61,597 nt of DNA from positions 1-61,597 of the forward strand of contig NZ_JAHUXH010000038.1 in assembly GCF_019219825.1 (NCBI RefSeq), given 5' to 3'. The notes beneath the pieces were generated by a model. That model was given only the letters and a program-made list of their open reading frames with translations, made no database searches and had not been told where the DNA came from. Of this stretch, positions 1-8,693 are shown piece after piece; position 1 is the stretch's first letter, and every line of letters begins with the position of its first letter. The stretch comes from Streptomyces sp. TRM70350 (GTDB taxonomy: Bacteria; Actinomycetota; Actinomycetes; Streptomycetales; Streptomycetaceae). A program made the position numbers and the translations under genes.

Positions 1-241
1 GAGCTACGGACCAGGAGGCCAGCATGCAGCACGAGGGAGGGTCAGAGCTGTGCCGCAGCGTGCCGGACGAAGAGGTCCGTGCCGGACGCGTGCGAGATCT
101 AGCGGGGAACCACGGGGAACATCGGGATATTGGGTAACGGGCCAGCCAGACGCCCGGGCTACTCCGTCGCAGGTCAGAGCCGGAATCACCTCTACAGTAC
201 CCAAGCTTCCCAAGCTGAGGTCTCAGCACTGTCGTGGCCCG

Positions 242-721
242 TCAGTCCAGCCAGACGAGTATCCCGTCGTCCGCCCTGGCAGCAGCCTCGAAGAACTGCG
301 TAAGCCCGTCGTACCAGGGACGCCCCCCCTCCAGCGCACCAGGCTCACTCCATCCGAGGGGATACACCTCGGCGCTGGTCAGTTCAGCAGGATCCACGCC
401 ACTGATGAGCTGGCCATAGCTGGTAGCCCGCAGAGCTTCCGCCGCGAGCTGGACCCGCTCAGGTCGCACGTACCTCGGAGGCCCGTACCCCCAATCCTCA
501 TCCTCGGCGAACCGCTCCTCACCGTGAATCACGTCCACGGGGAACTCGGCACGCGCCAGCAGGAAGCGGAGCATGTCCCAGGTCTTGTACGTGGTGAAGT
601 GGCGTGCTTCGGCCAGCGCAGGCTCCGTCTCCTCCTCGGCGTCCTGGACCTCTTCGACGAAGTCCAGAGCCCAGTCGGGGTCTTGGTCAGTGGTGCCGCC
701 TACGCTCGGAGTCGATGGCAC
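242..721 (-). CDS. DUF1877 (YfbM-like) family protein, probably 5'-truncated
   Basis: 159 aa from a GTG at 719-721. The body fits the DUF1877/YfbM family of unknown function: an acidic segment, a KTWDMLRFLL helix, FPVDVIHGEE, WGYGPPRYV, then an aromatic C-terminus ending in ILVWLD. Family members as I remember them begin with about 20 residues of the type M-S-I-x-G-x-Y-x-R-L before the DPDW segment; here that stretch is replaced by an unrelated P/S/T/G-rich sequence. The start codon overlaps the first codons of the divergent DUF2797 gene, leaving no room for a promoter. I infer loss of the 5' end by rearrangement, so it may be a non-expressed remnant. Positions 1-241 hold nothing I can support. 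Confidence 0.55.
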   Translation of the reverse strand: MPSTPSVGGTTDQDPDWALDFVEEVQDAEEETEPALAEARHFTTYKTWDMLRFLLARAEFPVDVIHGEERFAEDEDWGYGPPRYVRPERVQLAAEALRATSYGQLISGVDPAELTSAEVYPLGWSEPGALEGGRPWYDGLTQFFEAAARADDGILVWLD

Positions 722-1596
722 AGGTGTGGAAGTGCTCGGGGCTGCGGTGGGCGGGCGGTGGTCCCGTGCTCGTGTGGAGTGGGGGACGGCGCAGTGGGCT
801 GGAGCGGGGGAAGTGGGTCAGCTTCGGTGTCACGGAGGGAGGGGTGCGGGCGTGTGTGGGGGCTCGGGGCCATGTGTGTCCCGTGGGGGCCGTCGTGGCG
901 GGGCGGAGTATCGGGGCGCGGTGTGAGGAGTGTGCTCGGCTGGATCGGGCGCATTCCGTGGCCGCCGATGCCGTGCCGGACGATCCGCGGGCCTACCACG
1001 TGTATCTGGCGTGGTTCGGGCCCGGCATGGTGAAGGTCGGGATCACCGCCGTCGAGCGGGGGGAGGCTCGGCTGCGGGAGCAGGGGGCCGTCTGTTTCAG
1101 CTGGCTGGGGGTCGGGCCCTTGATGGCCGCGCGGCGGGCAGAGGAGATGTTGCGGGCCGCCCTGCGGGTGCCGGATCGGATTCCGTACGCCGCCAAGCGG
1201 GCCGTGCGGGCCGGGTTGCCCGGGACGGAGGCCGAGCGGGCGGCTGAGATCGCGGAGCTGCATGGGCGCGCCACCGCCCTCGCCGGGTGGCCGGAGTCGC
1301 TGGCGCGCAAGCCGTTCCGGGCGGTGGATCACGTGCGGGTGTTCGGGCTGGAGGGCGTGCCGGATGCCGTTGGGGAGGTGAGTGAGCTCGTCGCCGGTGG
1401 GGTGGTGAGCGGGGCGCTGCTCGCTGCCGCCGGGCCCGATCTGCATCTCGACGTCGGCGGACGCGTCGTGGTGCTGGATACGCGGCTCATGAGGGGGTGG
1501 GAGCTGGTGCCCACGCACGGGAGCCATGGAGGTGGGCTTTCCTTTCCCGTGCGGGAGTTCCGGGAGGCGGGGGCCTCGCAGGATGGGTTGTTCTGA
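715..1596 (+). CDS. DUF2797 domain-containing protein
   Basis: 293 aa from ATG 715 (MAQVWKCSGLRW), chosen because this is where family similarity begins; the longer reading frame upstream runs through the antisense DUF1877 gene. Recognisable DUF2797 features are a GARGHVCPV segment, a Cys-containing GARCEECARLD motif that could bind metal, and YLAWFGPGMVKVGIT near residues 100-115, which resembles the start of a GIY-YIG-like fold. The function of DUF2797 is unknown to me. It overlaps the start of the divergent DUF1877 gene by 7 bp and is followed by a long repetitive spacer, so it is probably monocistronic. Confidence 0.8.
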   Translation: MAQVWKCSGLRWAGGGPVLVWSGGRRSGLERGKWVSFGVTEGGVRACVGARGHVCPVGAVVAGRSIGARCEECARLDRAHSVAADAVPDDPRAYHVYLAWFGPGMVKVGITAVERGEARLREQGAVCFSWLGVGPLMAARRAEEMLRAALRVPDRIPYAAKRAVRAGLPGTEAERAAEIAELHGRATALAGWPESLARKPFRAVDHVRVFGLEGVPDAVGEVSELVAGGVVSGALLAAAGPDLHLDVGGRVVVLDTRLMRGWELVPTHGSHGGGLSFPVREFREAGASQDGLF

Positions 1597-2097
1597 TGCC
1601 GTCGTGAGGGGGGCCAGGCCCCTGGCGTCCGCCGGGTGCCTTGTGGTGGTCCCGGGCCCCTTGGGGCAGTGGTCTCCTGGGCGCTCCTTGTGGCGGGCCC
1701 CCGGGTCACTTGTGGGGGAGGGTCTCCCGGGTCCCTTGTGAGGGATCTTCCCCGGGGGCCCTCGGTGAGGGGTCTCCCGGCTGCCCTGCGAGGGGCCCCG
1801 GACTCAGTGAGGGGGGTCGTCCCAGGGCGCGCCCCTCTGCGGGGAGATTCCGAGAGGGGCCCGTGTGGGGTTTCCCGGCCTCTCGCGGTGCGGTTCCCGG
1901 CCTCCGGTGCGGGGTTCCCAGCCCCCGCGGTGCGGTTCCTGAACCCCGGTGTGGGGTCTCTGGCCCCCGCGGCGCGGGGGGTGCCCGCCCTGGGGCACGC
2001 CCCGTGCGGGGTCCCCGGCCCCCGGTTGTGGGGCCCCGCGGCCCCCGTGCGGGCCCTCACCCCCGTGAGCCCCACCCAGGCGTCCCCTGTCAGCCCC
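1597..2097. repeat. GC-rich degenerate short-repeat spacer
   Basis: About 500 bp without a credible gene. It consists of diverged short units built on GTGCGGGGTTCCCGGCCCC-like and GTGAGGGGTCTCCCGG-like sequences, spaced roughly 20-40 bp apart, densest at 1740-2060. Several frames stay open only because the composition excludes stops. I read it as a decayed minisatellite or family of short palindromic G/C repeats separating the DUF2797 gene from the two-component operon. Confidence 0.55.
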
Positions 2098-2125
2098 CTG
2101 TGAATTTCTCAGGCAAATCACAGGC
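2098..2125 (+). promoter_or_regulatory. Putative response-regulator binding repeats upstream of the two-component operon
   Basis: Two imperfect direct repeats, TCTCAGGC at 2107-2114 and TCACAGGC at 2118-2125, lie 11 bp apart (one helical turn), the usual geometry for OmpR/PhoB-family dimers. They overlap an inverted repeat CTGTGA (2098-2103) / TCACAG (2118-2123). The site ends 44 bp before the regulator start, so autoregulation is likely. Inference only. Confidence 0.45.
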
Positions 2126-2168
2126 TGTCGAAAGGGGCCTCTTAGAGGCTGGCGACAAGGTGTCCACC

Positions 2169-2909
2169 ATGACCACGACCTCGCCCCAGGGGCGCACCGA
2201 ACTGCTGAGGCCGGACGGGAGCCCCGTCCGGGTGCTGGTGGTGGACGACGAGCTGTCGATCACCGAGCTGCTGTCCATGGCTCTGCGTTACGAGGGCTGG
2301 CAGATACGCAGCGCGGGGGACGGCCAGGGTGCCGTCCAGAGCGCGCGGGAGTTCCGGCCCGACGCCGTCGTGCTCGACATGATGCTGCCGGACATGGACG
2401 GGCTGACCGTGCTCGGCCGGCTGCGGCGGGAGCTGCCGGACGTGCCGGTGCTGTTCCTGACCGCCAAGGACGCCGTCGAGGACCGTATCGCCGGACTCAC
2501 CGCCGGTGGGGACGACTACGTCACCAAGCCGTTCTCCCTCGAAGAGGTCGTCGCCCGGCTGCGCGGGCTCATCCGGCGATCCGGTGCCGCCGACCGGCGG
2601 TCCGACTCCGTGCTCGTCGTCGGCGACCTCACCCTCGACGAGGACAGTCATGAGGTGACGCGGGCCGGGGAGAGCATCCACCTCACCGCCACCGAATTCG
2701 AGCTGCTGCGCTTCCTGATGCGCAATCCGCGGCGCGTGCTCAGCAAGGCGCAGATCCTCGACCGCGTGTGGTCGTACGACTTCGGCGGGCAGGCCAACGT
2801 GGTCGAGCTGTACATCTCGTACCTGCGGCGGAAGATCGACGCCGGGCGTGAGCCGATGATCCACACCCGGCGTGGGGCCGGTTACCTGATCAAGCCCGCC
2901 GCATCGTGA
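2169..2909 (+). CDS. OmpR/PhoB-family response regulator (TrcR-like)
   Basis: 246 aa cytoplasmic DNA-binding regulator. Receiver domain about 18-135 with acidic pocket VVDDE, phospho-acceptor Asp70 in VVLDMMLPDMDG, switch Thr in LFLTAKD and Lys in YVTKPF. Winged-helix domain about 145-243 with HLTATEFELLRFLMR and RRGAGYLI. The receiver resembles mycobacterial TrcR more than other OmpR-type regulators I remember. ATG 2169 is chosen; GTG 2160 in frame is an alternative. It overlaps the downstream kinase start by 4 bp (GTGA), so the two are translationally coupled partners. Repeats just upstream suggest autoregulation. Confidence 0.9.
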   Translation: MTTTSPQGRTELLRPDGSPVRVLVVDDELSITELLSMALRYEGWQIRSAGDGQGAVQSAREFRPDAVVLDMMLPDMDGLTVLGRLRRELPDVPVLFLTAKDAVEDRIAGLTAGGDDYVTKPFSLEEVVARLRGLIRRSGAADRRSDSVLVVGDLTLDEDSHEVTRAGESIHLTATEFELLRFLMRNPRRVLSKAQILDRVWSYDFGGQANVVELYISYLRRKIDAGREPMIHTRRGAGYLIKPAAS

Positions 2910-5005
2910 CCCGGCGACGACAGCCGCGCAGGCAGCGGCGGCGAGGGGGACAGCCGCGCACCCTGCGGACGCGGCTCGTCGTCTCGGCGGTGACGCTCAT
3001 CGCGGTGGTCTGCGCCGTGATCGGCACGGTGACGACGCTGGCGCTGCGCTCGCATCTGTACGAGCAGCTGGACGGGCAGGTCACCGACGCCGCCCGGCGC
3101 GCGGTCGGTCCACCGGCCGGGCTGGTGCAGCCGGACGGCGGCGACCGGCTGCCGCGTGACCCGCAGGGCGGATCAACGGCGACCGGGACGGCGGAGGGGA
3201 CGGCGACCGGCACGGCAGGCGAGACGGCGACCGAAACGGCGGACGGCACGGCGACCGGGACAGTGACCCGCACGGCGACCGGCACGGTGGCCGAAACGGC
3301 CGACGGGACGGCGCCCGGCACTACGGGCGAGACGGCTGACGGGACGGCGCCCGGCACTACGGGCGAGACGGCGACCGGCACGGCGACCGAAACGGCCGAC
3401 GGCACGGTGACCCGCACGGCGACCGGCACGGCGACCGAAACGGCCGACGGGACGGAGCCCAAGACGGCCGACGGCACGGTCACCGAGACAGCCGACCAGC
3501 GGCTGGACAACTTTGTCACCAAGGGCCCGACGCAGGCCGACACCGTCGCCGCCGTCGTGGGCGGCGACGGCACGATCACCAAGGCGGTCGTCGCCGTGGA
3601 GGAGTCCTCCACGAGCGGTGGCTTCGAGCGGATGAAGGCCGTCGAGCTCACCGCGGCACAGACGGCCGCGCTCGCCGACGTGCCCACGAGCGGTATCCAC
3701 ACCGTCGACATCCCCGGCCTGGGCGAATACCGCGTCCGGTACATGACCGGGGACAAGGGCAACGCCCTGGTCGCGCTGCCGACCGACACCGTCACCAACA
3801 CGATCAGCACCCTGATCATCGTCGAGGTCAGCGTCACCGCCGCAGGCCTGATCGCGGCCTCCCTCGCCGGTGCCGCCATCGTCGGTGTGGCCCTGCGCCC
3901 CCTGCGTAAGGTCGCCGCCACCGCCACCCGCGTCTCCGAACTCCCCCTGCACACCGGCGAGGTCAACCTCAGCGAGCGCGTCCCGGAGTCCGAGACCGAC
4001 CCGCGGACCGAGGTCGGCCAGGTCGGCGCCGCGTTCAACCGCATGCTCGACCATGTGCACGGCGCGCTGCACGCCCGCCAGCAGAACGAGACGCGGGTAC
4101 GGCAGTTCGTCGCGGACGCCAGCCATGAGCTGCGTACGCCCCTCGCCTCCATCCGCGGATACGCCGAGCTGACCAGACGGGGCGGAGAACAGGTCGGGCC
4201 GGACACCCGGCACGCCCTGGGCCGGATCGAGTCCGAGGCGGGCCGGATGACCCTGCTCGTCGAGGACCTCCTGCTGCTCGCCCGCCTCGACGCGGGCCGC
4301 CCGCTCCAGTTCGAGCAGACCGATCTCGTACCGCTCGTCGTGGACACCGTCAGCGACGCCCGAGCGGCCGGAAGAGACCACAACTGGCGGCTGGAACTGC
4401 CCGACGAGCCGGCGCTGGTGTCCGCCGACGCGGCACGCCTCCAACAGGTCCTCGTCAATCTGCTCGCCAACGCCCGTACGCACACACCCCCCGGTACGAC
4501 CGTCACCGCACGGGTGCACAGGCGCGGGCCGTGGCTGTGCGTGGACGTGCAGGACGACGGGCAGGGCATCCCGCCCGAGCTGCTCCCGCGCGTTTTCGAA
4601 CGGTTTGCGCGCGGCGACTCTGCCCGGTCCCGCTCGACCGGCTCCACCGGCTCCACCGGCCTGGGGCTCGCCATCGTGCAGGCCGTCGCGGCCGCGCACG
4701 GCGGTGCGGTGACCGTGGACAGCGTGCCCGGGCGGACCGTGTTCTCGGTGCGTCTGCCCGCGCTCGCCCCGCAGCCCACTCGGTTCGCTCAGCCCGCTCT
4801 GCCCGCTCAACCTGCTCAGCCCGCTCGGCTCGCTGAGCCCGCTCAGCCCGCTCAGCCCGCTCAGCCCGCTCGGCTCGCTCGGCTCGCTGAGCCCGCTCGG
4901 CTCGCTGAGCCCCCTCTGCCCGTTCAGCCCGCTCCCGCAATGGGCCAGCAGGCGCACTCACAGGCACAGCACAGCGCCAACACACGGGTGCAACAGGGCG
5001 CTTGA
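2906..5005 (+). CDS. Sensor histidine kinase with Thr-rich repeat ectodomain and Pro/Ala repeat tail
   Basis: 699 aa membrane kinase, start GTG 2906 overlapping the regulator stop. Basic N-terminus, TM1 about 24-47, extracytoplasmic region about 48-297, TM2 about 298-330, HAMP, then HisKA with His407 in DASHELRTPL, N box NLLANARTH, G1 DDGQGI and G2 GLGLAIV. Two low-complexity insertions stand out: about 100 residues of Thr/Gly/Ala/Glu tetrapeptide-like repeats (about 91-199) in the ectodomain, and a C-terminal tail of PAQPA/RLAEPA units (about 624-675). The catalytic core is intact, so it should be active. It most likely phosphorylates the preceding regulator; the two downstream glycosyltransferase genes overlap and are probably its operon mates. 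Confidence 0.9.
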   Translation: MTRRRQPRRQRRRGGQPRTLRTRLVVSAVTLIAVVCAVIGTVTTLALRSHLYEQLDGQVTDAARRAVGPPAGLVQPDGGDRLPRDPQGGSTATGTAEGTATGTAGETATETADGTATGTVTRTATGTVAETADGTAPGTTGETADGTAPGTTGETATGTATETADGTVTRTATGTATETADGTEPKTADGTVTETADQRLDNFVTKGPTQADTVAAVVGGDGTITKAVVAVEESSTSGGFERMKAVELTAAQTAALADVPTSGIHTVDIPGLGEYRVRYMTGDKGNALVALPTDTVTNTISTLIIVEVSVTAAGLIAASLAGAAIVGVALRPLRKVAATATRVSELPLHTGEVNLSERVPESETDPRTEVGQVGAAFNRMLDHVHGALHARQQNETRVRQFVADASHELRTPLASIRGYAELTRRGGEQVGPDTRHALGRIESEAGRMTLLVEDLLLLARLDAGRPLQFEQTDLVPLVVDTVSDARAAGRDHNWRLELPDEPALVSADAARLQQVLVNLLANARTHTPPGTTVTARVHRRGPWLCVDVQDDGQGIPPELLPRVFERFARGDSARSRSTGSTGSTGLGLAIVQAVAAAHGGAVTVDSVPGRTVFSVRLPALAPQPTRFAQPALPAQPAQPARLAEPAQPAQPAQPARLARLAEPARLAEPPLPVQPAPAMGQQAHSQAQHSANTRVQQGA
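3178..3500 (+). repeat. In-frame 12-bp-type repeats in the kinase ectodomain
   Basis: Reiterated units of the form GGGACGGCGACC / GAAACGGCCGAC, all in phase with the coding frame, encode G-T-A-T, E-T-A-D and G-T-A-P-G-T-T tetrads. A larger block with GACGGGACGGCGCCCGGC is repeated around 3305 and 3340. Such a tract probably varies in copy number and could act as an O-glycosylatable stalk. Confidence 0.75.
4777..4930 (+). repeat. CAGCCCGCT / CGGCTCGCT repeats at the 3' end of the kinase gene
   Basis: Nine-base units (CAGCCCGCT, CGGCTCGCT, GAGCCCGCT) are reiterated more than ten times in phase, giving a PAQPARLAEPA-type cytoplasmic tail after the ATPase domain. The tail has no counterpart in canonical histidine kinases. 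Confidence 0.75.
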
Positions 5006-5019
5006 CAAGAGTCGGTGCC

Positions 5020-6462
5020 ATGCGAACCGACTCTTCTCCCGGCACCCTGCCGGCGCGGGAGCACCTCCCGGCCGGAGACACCGGTACGCCTGTCCTGGAC
5101 GTAGTGATCCCCGTCTACAACGAGGAGAAGGACCTCCAGCCCTGCGTGCTCCGGCTCCACGAGCACCTGACGCGGACCTTCCCGTACTCGTTCCGCATCA
5201 CCATCGCGGACAACGCCTCGACCGACACCACCCCGCGGGTGTCCGCGCGGCTGGAGGCGCAGCTCCCCGAGGTACGGGCCTTCCGGCTGGAGCGGAAGGG
5301 CCGCGGGCGCGCCCTGCGCACCGTCTGGTCGGCCTCCGACGCCCCGATCCTCGCCTATATGGACGTCGACCTGTCGACCGACCTCAACGCGCTGCTCCCG
5401 CTCGTCGCACCGTTGATCTCCGGCCACTCCGACCTGGCGATCGGCTCCCGGCTCGCCCACACCTCGCGCGTCGTCCGCGGCGCCAAGCGGGAGTTCATCT
5501 CCCGCTCCTACAACCTCATCCTGCGCGGCTCGCTCCAGACCCGCTTCTCCGACGCCCAGTGCGGCTTCAAGGCGATCCGGCGCGATGTCGCCCAGGTGTT
5601 GCTGCCGCTCGTCGAGGACACCGGCTGGTTCTTCGACACCGAGATGCTGGTGCTCGCCGAGCGGGCGGGACTGCGGATCCACGAGGTGCCGGTCGACTGG
5701 GTCGACGACCCCCACTCCACCGTGCACATCGTCCGGACGGCGACCGAGGACCTGAAGGGCGTGTGGCGGGTGGGCAGGGCCCTGGCCACCGGTTCGCTGC
5801 CGCTGGACCGGCTGGCCCGGCCGTTCGGTGACGATCCGCGGGACCGCGAGCTGACCGACGTACCCAAGGGGCTGGCCCGGCAGCTGCTCGGCTTCTGTGT
5901 CGTCGGCGGTCTGTCCACCCTCTTCTACCTGCTGCTCTACACCGTCTTCCGGGGCTTCGGCGGTGCCCAGGTCGCCAACGCGTTCGCCCTGCTCGTCTCC
6001 GCGCTCGCCAACACGGCCGCCAACCGCCGGCTCACCTTCGGCGTGCGCGGCCGCGTCGGGGCCGTCAAGCACCAGGCGCAGGGCCTGGTCGTCTTCGGCG
6101 TCGGCCTCGTCCTCACCAGCGGCTCGCTCGCCGCCCTGAACACCGCGACGACCGACCCCGGCCACTCCACCGAGCTGGCCGTCCTGATCGCCGCCAACCT
6201 CGCGGCGACGGTGCTGCGGTTCCTGCTCTTCCGGGCGTGGGTGTTCTCGGAGCGGCGCGATCAGGAGCCCTCCCCCGTACCGACGTACACCAAAGAGCTG
6301 TACGCCGCAGATCCGTACACCACCGAGCCGTACGCCGCAGAGCCGTACAGCCCGTACCAGTTCCGCGCCGGTGCCGCCGCGGAGCGCACCACCTGCGGGG
6401 ACGCCACCCTGCGACTGCAGCCGATGCGTCCGCACGACACCGAGCAGAGGGAATCCCGATGA
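5020..6462 (+). CDS. GT2 glycosyltransferase fused to a GtrA-like membrane domain
   Basis: 480 aa. The N-terminal 260 residues are a GT-A family 2 domain of dolichol-phosphate mannosyltransferase type: VVIPVYNEEKDL, the metal-binding DVD at about 115-117 and a QCGFKA segment. The C-terminal half (about 290-420) has four hydrophobic segments typical of GtrA (GFCVVGGLSTLFYLLLY; ANRRLTFGV). Such fusions make and handle polyprenyl-phosphate sugars. A tail of Y-x-x-x-P-Y repeats follows. ATG 5020 is preferred; TTG 5002, overlapping the kinase stop, is the alternative. The product could supply the lipid-linked donor for the GT39-type enzyme whose ATG overlaps this stop. Confidence 0.85.
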   Translation: MRTDSSPGTLPAREHLPAGDTGTPVLDVVIPVYNEEKDLQPCVLRLHEHLTRTFPYSFRITIADNASTDTTPRVSARLEAQLPEVRAFRLERKGRGRALRTVWSASDAPILAYMDVDLSTDLNALLPLVAPLISGHSDLAIGSRLAHTSRVVRGAKREFISRSYNLILRGSLQTRFSDAQCGFKAIRRDVAQVLLPLVEDTGWFFDTEMLVLAERAGLRIHEVPVDWVDDPHSTVHIVRTATEDLKGVWRVGRALATGSLPLDRLARPFGDDPRDRELTDVPKGLARQLLGFCVVGGLSTLFYLLLYTVFRGFGGAQVANAFALLVSALANTAANRRLTFGVRGRVGAVKHQAQGLVVFGVGLVLTSGSLAALNTATTDPGHSTELAVLIAANLAATVLRFLLFRAWVFSERRDQEPSPVPTYTKELYAADPYTTEPYAAEPYSPYQFRAGAAAERTTCGDATLRLQPMRPHDTEQRESR

Positions 6463-8630
6463 CGACCACGACCACCCTGCGGCCCCCGGCGGCCGACCTG
6501 CCGACGGCACCCGCGTCCGGCGAACCCGCGCAGCCCTTCGTACGACGGCTCTGGCGCGGCCGCCCCGAGGACCCCCGCTGGGCCCGCCCGGCCTTCCTCG
6601 CCGCGCTCCTCGTCATCGGCGCGCTGTACACGTACAACCTCACCGCCTCCGGATACGCCAACTCCTTCTACTCCGCGGCCGTCCAGGCCGGCAGTCAGTC
6701 GTGGAAGGCGTTCTTCTTCGGCTCGCTGGACGCGGCGAACGCCATCACCGTCGACAAGCCCCCGGCCTCCCTGTGGCCGATGGCCCTGTCCGTACGGCTC
6801 TTCGGGCTGAACTCGTTCGCGATCCTGTTCCCGCAGGTGCTGATGGCGGTGGCGACGGCGGGTGTGCTGTACGCCTCCGTGCGCCGCCGGTTCTCGGCCG
6901 GCGCCGGGCTGCTCACCATGGCGGTCTTCGCGCTGACGCCGGTCGCCGCGCTGATGTTCCGCTTCAACAACCCCGACGCGGCCCTCGCCCTGCTGATGGC
7001 CACCGCCGTCTACTGCACCCAGCGCGCGCTGGCGAAGGCGCAGACCAAGTGGCTGGTGTGGGCAGGCGTGGCGATCGGGTTCGCGTTCCTGGTCAAGACG
7101 CTCCAGGCGTTCCTGATCCTGCCGGTGCTCGCCCTGGTGTACGTCGTCCTCGCACCGACGACCGTACGCCGGCGGATCGGGCAGGTCCTGCTCGCCGGGC
7201 TGGCGATGGTCGTCGCGGGCGGCTGGTGGGTGGCGATCGTCGAGCTGTGGCCGGCGTCCTCCCGCCCGTACGTCGGCGGCTCGCAGAACAACTCCTTCCT
7301 GGAGCTGACCTTCGGCTACAACGGCCTCGGCCGGATCAACGGCGAGGAGACCGGCAGCGTCGGCGGCGGCCAGGGCGGCGGCTGGGGCGAGACCGGCTGG
7401 GACCGGATGTTCAGCTCCGCCATCGGCGGCCAGATCTCGTGGCTGATCCCGGCGGCGCTGATCCTGCTGGCGGCGGCCCTGGTGCTGACGCTCCCCCACT
7501 CTCGGCTTCGCCCGAGCGGGGGCACCCCCATGCTCCAGCGGACGGACACCACCCGCGCCACCTTCCTCCTCTGGGGCGGCTCGCTGCTGATCACCATGGT
7601 GATCTTCAGCTTCATGCAGGGCATCTTCCACGAGTACTACACCGTCGCCCTGGCCCCCTACATCGCCCCGCTGATCGGCATGGGCGCGGCCCTGCTGTGG
7701 CAGGAGCGCGGCCGTACCCGGGCCTCACTGACGCTCGCCGCCGCGATGACGGCCACGGCTGCCTGGGGGTACGTCCTGCTGAACCGCTCCTCCGACTCCT
7801 ACCCGTGGCTGAAGTGGGTCGTGCTGGTGGGTGGGTTGGCCGCCGCGCTGGGCCTGGTCTTCGCCAACCGGCTGGGGCGTCAACTGGCCCTCGGTGTGGT
7901 CGCGCTGGGCATCTTCACCGGGCTGGCAGGTCCCACGGCGTACACGCTCACCACGCTGGGCGAGGGCCACACCGGCTCGATCGTGACGGCGGGTCCGGCC
8001 GTCGCGGGCGGCCGGGGAGGCGGCCCCGGCGGGGGCGGCTTCCCGGGCGGCGGCCAGAACCAGCAGGGCCAGGGCGGCGGCATGGGCCAGCCCCCGACCG
8101 GCGGCACCGGCGGCACCGGCGGCTTCCCCGGCCAGAACCAGCAGGGCCAGAACCAGCAGGGCCAGAACCAGCAGGGCCCGGGTCAGAACGGCCAGAACCA
8201 GCAGGGCAACACCGTCCCCGGCGGCGGCCGGATGGGCGAGGGCGGCGGTCGCACGGGCGGCATCGGCGGCCTCCTCAACGGCGCCGACGTCACCGACGAG
8301 GCCAGGCAGCTGCTGGAGCAGAACGCCGGGGACTACACCTGGGCGGCCGCCGCCGTCGGCGCCCAGACCGCCGCGAGTTACCAACTCGCCACCGGTGAGG
8401 CCGTGATGGCGATCGGCGGCTTCAACGGCACGGACCCCTCCCCGACACTCGCCCAGTTCAAGCAGTACGTGGCGGACGGCAGGATCCACTACTTCATCGC
8501 CGGCGGTGGCGGCATGGGCGGTTCCGGCGACGGCACGTCGTCGCAGATCACCTCGTGGGTCCAGGAGAACTTCAAGGAGGTCACGGTCGGTTCGGCCACG
8601 TTCTACGACCTGACGCAGCCGACGAGCTGA
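6459..8630 (+). CDS. GT39 (ArnT/PMT-like) polytopic glycosyltransferase
   Basis: 723 aa, ATG overlapping the previous stop (ATGA) with AGAGGG upstream. About a dozen membrane helices; the first extracytoplasmic loop carries SFYSAAVQ and VDKPPASLWP, typical of the ArnT/protein-mannosyltransferase superfamily, which transfers sugar from a polyprenyl phosphate donor outside the membrane. A long Gly/Asn/Gln-rich loop with GQNQQ repeats (about 528-586) precedes a globular C-terminal domain. Residues near 345-360 (LPHSRLRPSGGTP) are encoded by a dispersed Streptomyces repeat inserted in frame. The acceptor is unknown; a cell-wall polymer or surface protein is plausible. Confidence 0.87.
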   Translation: MTTTTTLRPPAADLPTAPASGEPAQPFVRRLWRGRPEDPRWARPAFLAALLVIGALYTYNLTASGYANSFYSAAVQAGSQSWKAFFFGSLDAANAITVDKPPASLWPMALSVRLFGLNSFAILFPQVLMAVATAGVLYASVRRRFSAGAGLLTMAVFALTPVAALMFRFNNPDAALALLMATAVYCTQRALAKAQTKWLVWAGVAIGFAFLVKTLQAFLILPVLALVYVVLAPTTVRRRIGQVLLAGLAMVVAGGWWVAIVELWPASSRPYVGGSQNNSFLELTFGYNGLGRINGEETGSVGGGQGGGWGETGWDRMFSSAIGGQISWLIPAALILLAAALVLTLPHSRLRPSGGTPMLQRTDTTRATFLLWGGSLLITMVIFSFMQGIFHEYYTVALAPYIAPLIGMGAALLWQERGRTRASLTLAAAMTATAAWGYVLLNRSSDSYPWLKWVVLVGGLAAALGLVFANRLGRQLALGVVALGIFTGLAGPTAYTLTTLGEGHTGSIVTAGPAVAGGRGGGPGGGGFPGGGQNQQGQGGGMGQPPTGGTGGTGGFPGQNQQGQNQQGQNQQGPGQNGQNQQGNTVPGGGRMGEGGGRTGGIGGLLNGADVTDEARQLLEQNAGDYTWAAAAVGAQTAASYQLATGEAVMAIGGFNGTDPSPTLAQFKQYVADGRIHYFIAGGGGMGGSGDGTSSQITSWVQENFKEVTVGSATFYDLTQPTS
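7491..7531 (+). repeat. Dispersed palindromic repeat inside the GT39 gene
   Basis: The 30 bases at 7491-7520 are identical to 13072-13101 in an intergenic region. The core CTCGGCTTCGCCCGAG forms a hairpin flanked by C-rich and G-rich arms. Here it is read through in frame as LPHSRLRPSGG. It behaves like a non-autonomous, MITE-like element that can land in genes without breaking them. Confidence 0.75.
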
Positions 8631-8646
8631 CGCCGGTCACCCGCTT

Positions 8647-8683
8647 CCCGCCGTACGAGCCCATGTGGTGCCCGTACGGCGGG
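8647..8683 (+). terminator. Terminator of the two-component/glycosyltransferase operon
   Basis: Perfect 11-bp inverted repeat CCCGCCGTACG (8647-8657) / CGTACGGCGGG (8673-8683) with a 15-nt loop, followed by a T-rich ACCTTCTCTT, 17 bp after the GT39 stop. Confidence 0.65.
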
Positions 8684-8693
8684 ACCTTCTCTT

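Noticed and set aside
3173..4957. 594-codon minus-strand frame opposite the histidine kinase
   Set aside because: Repetitive antisense product of the kinase repeats; no motifs or start signals.
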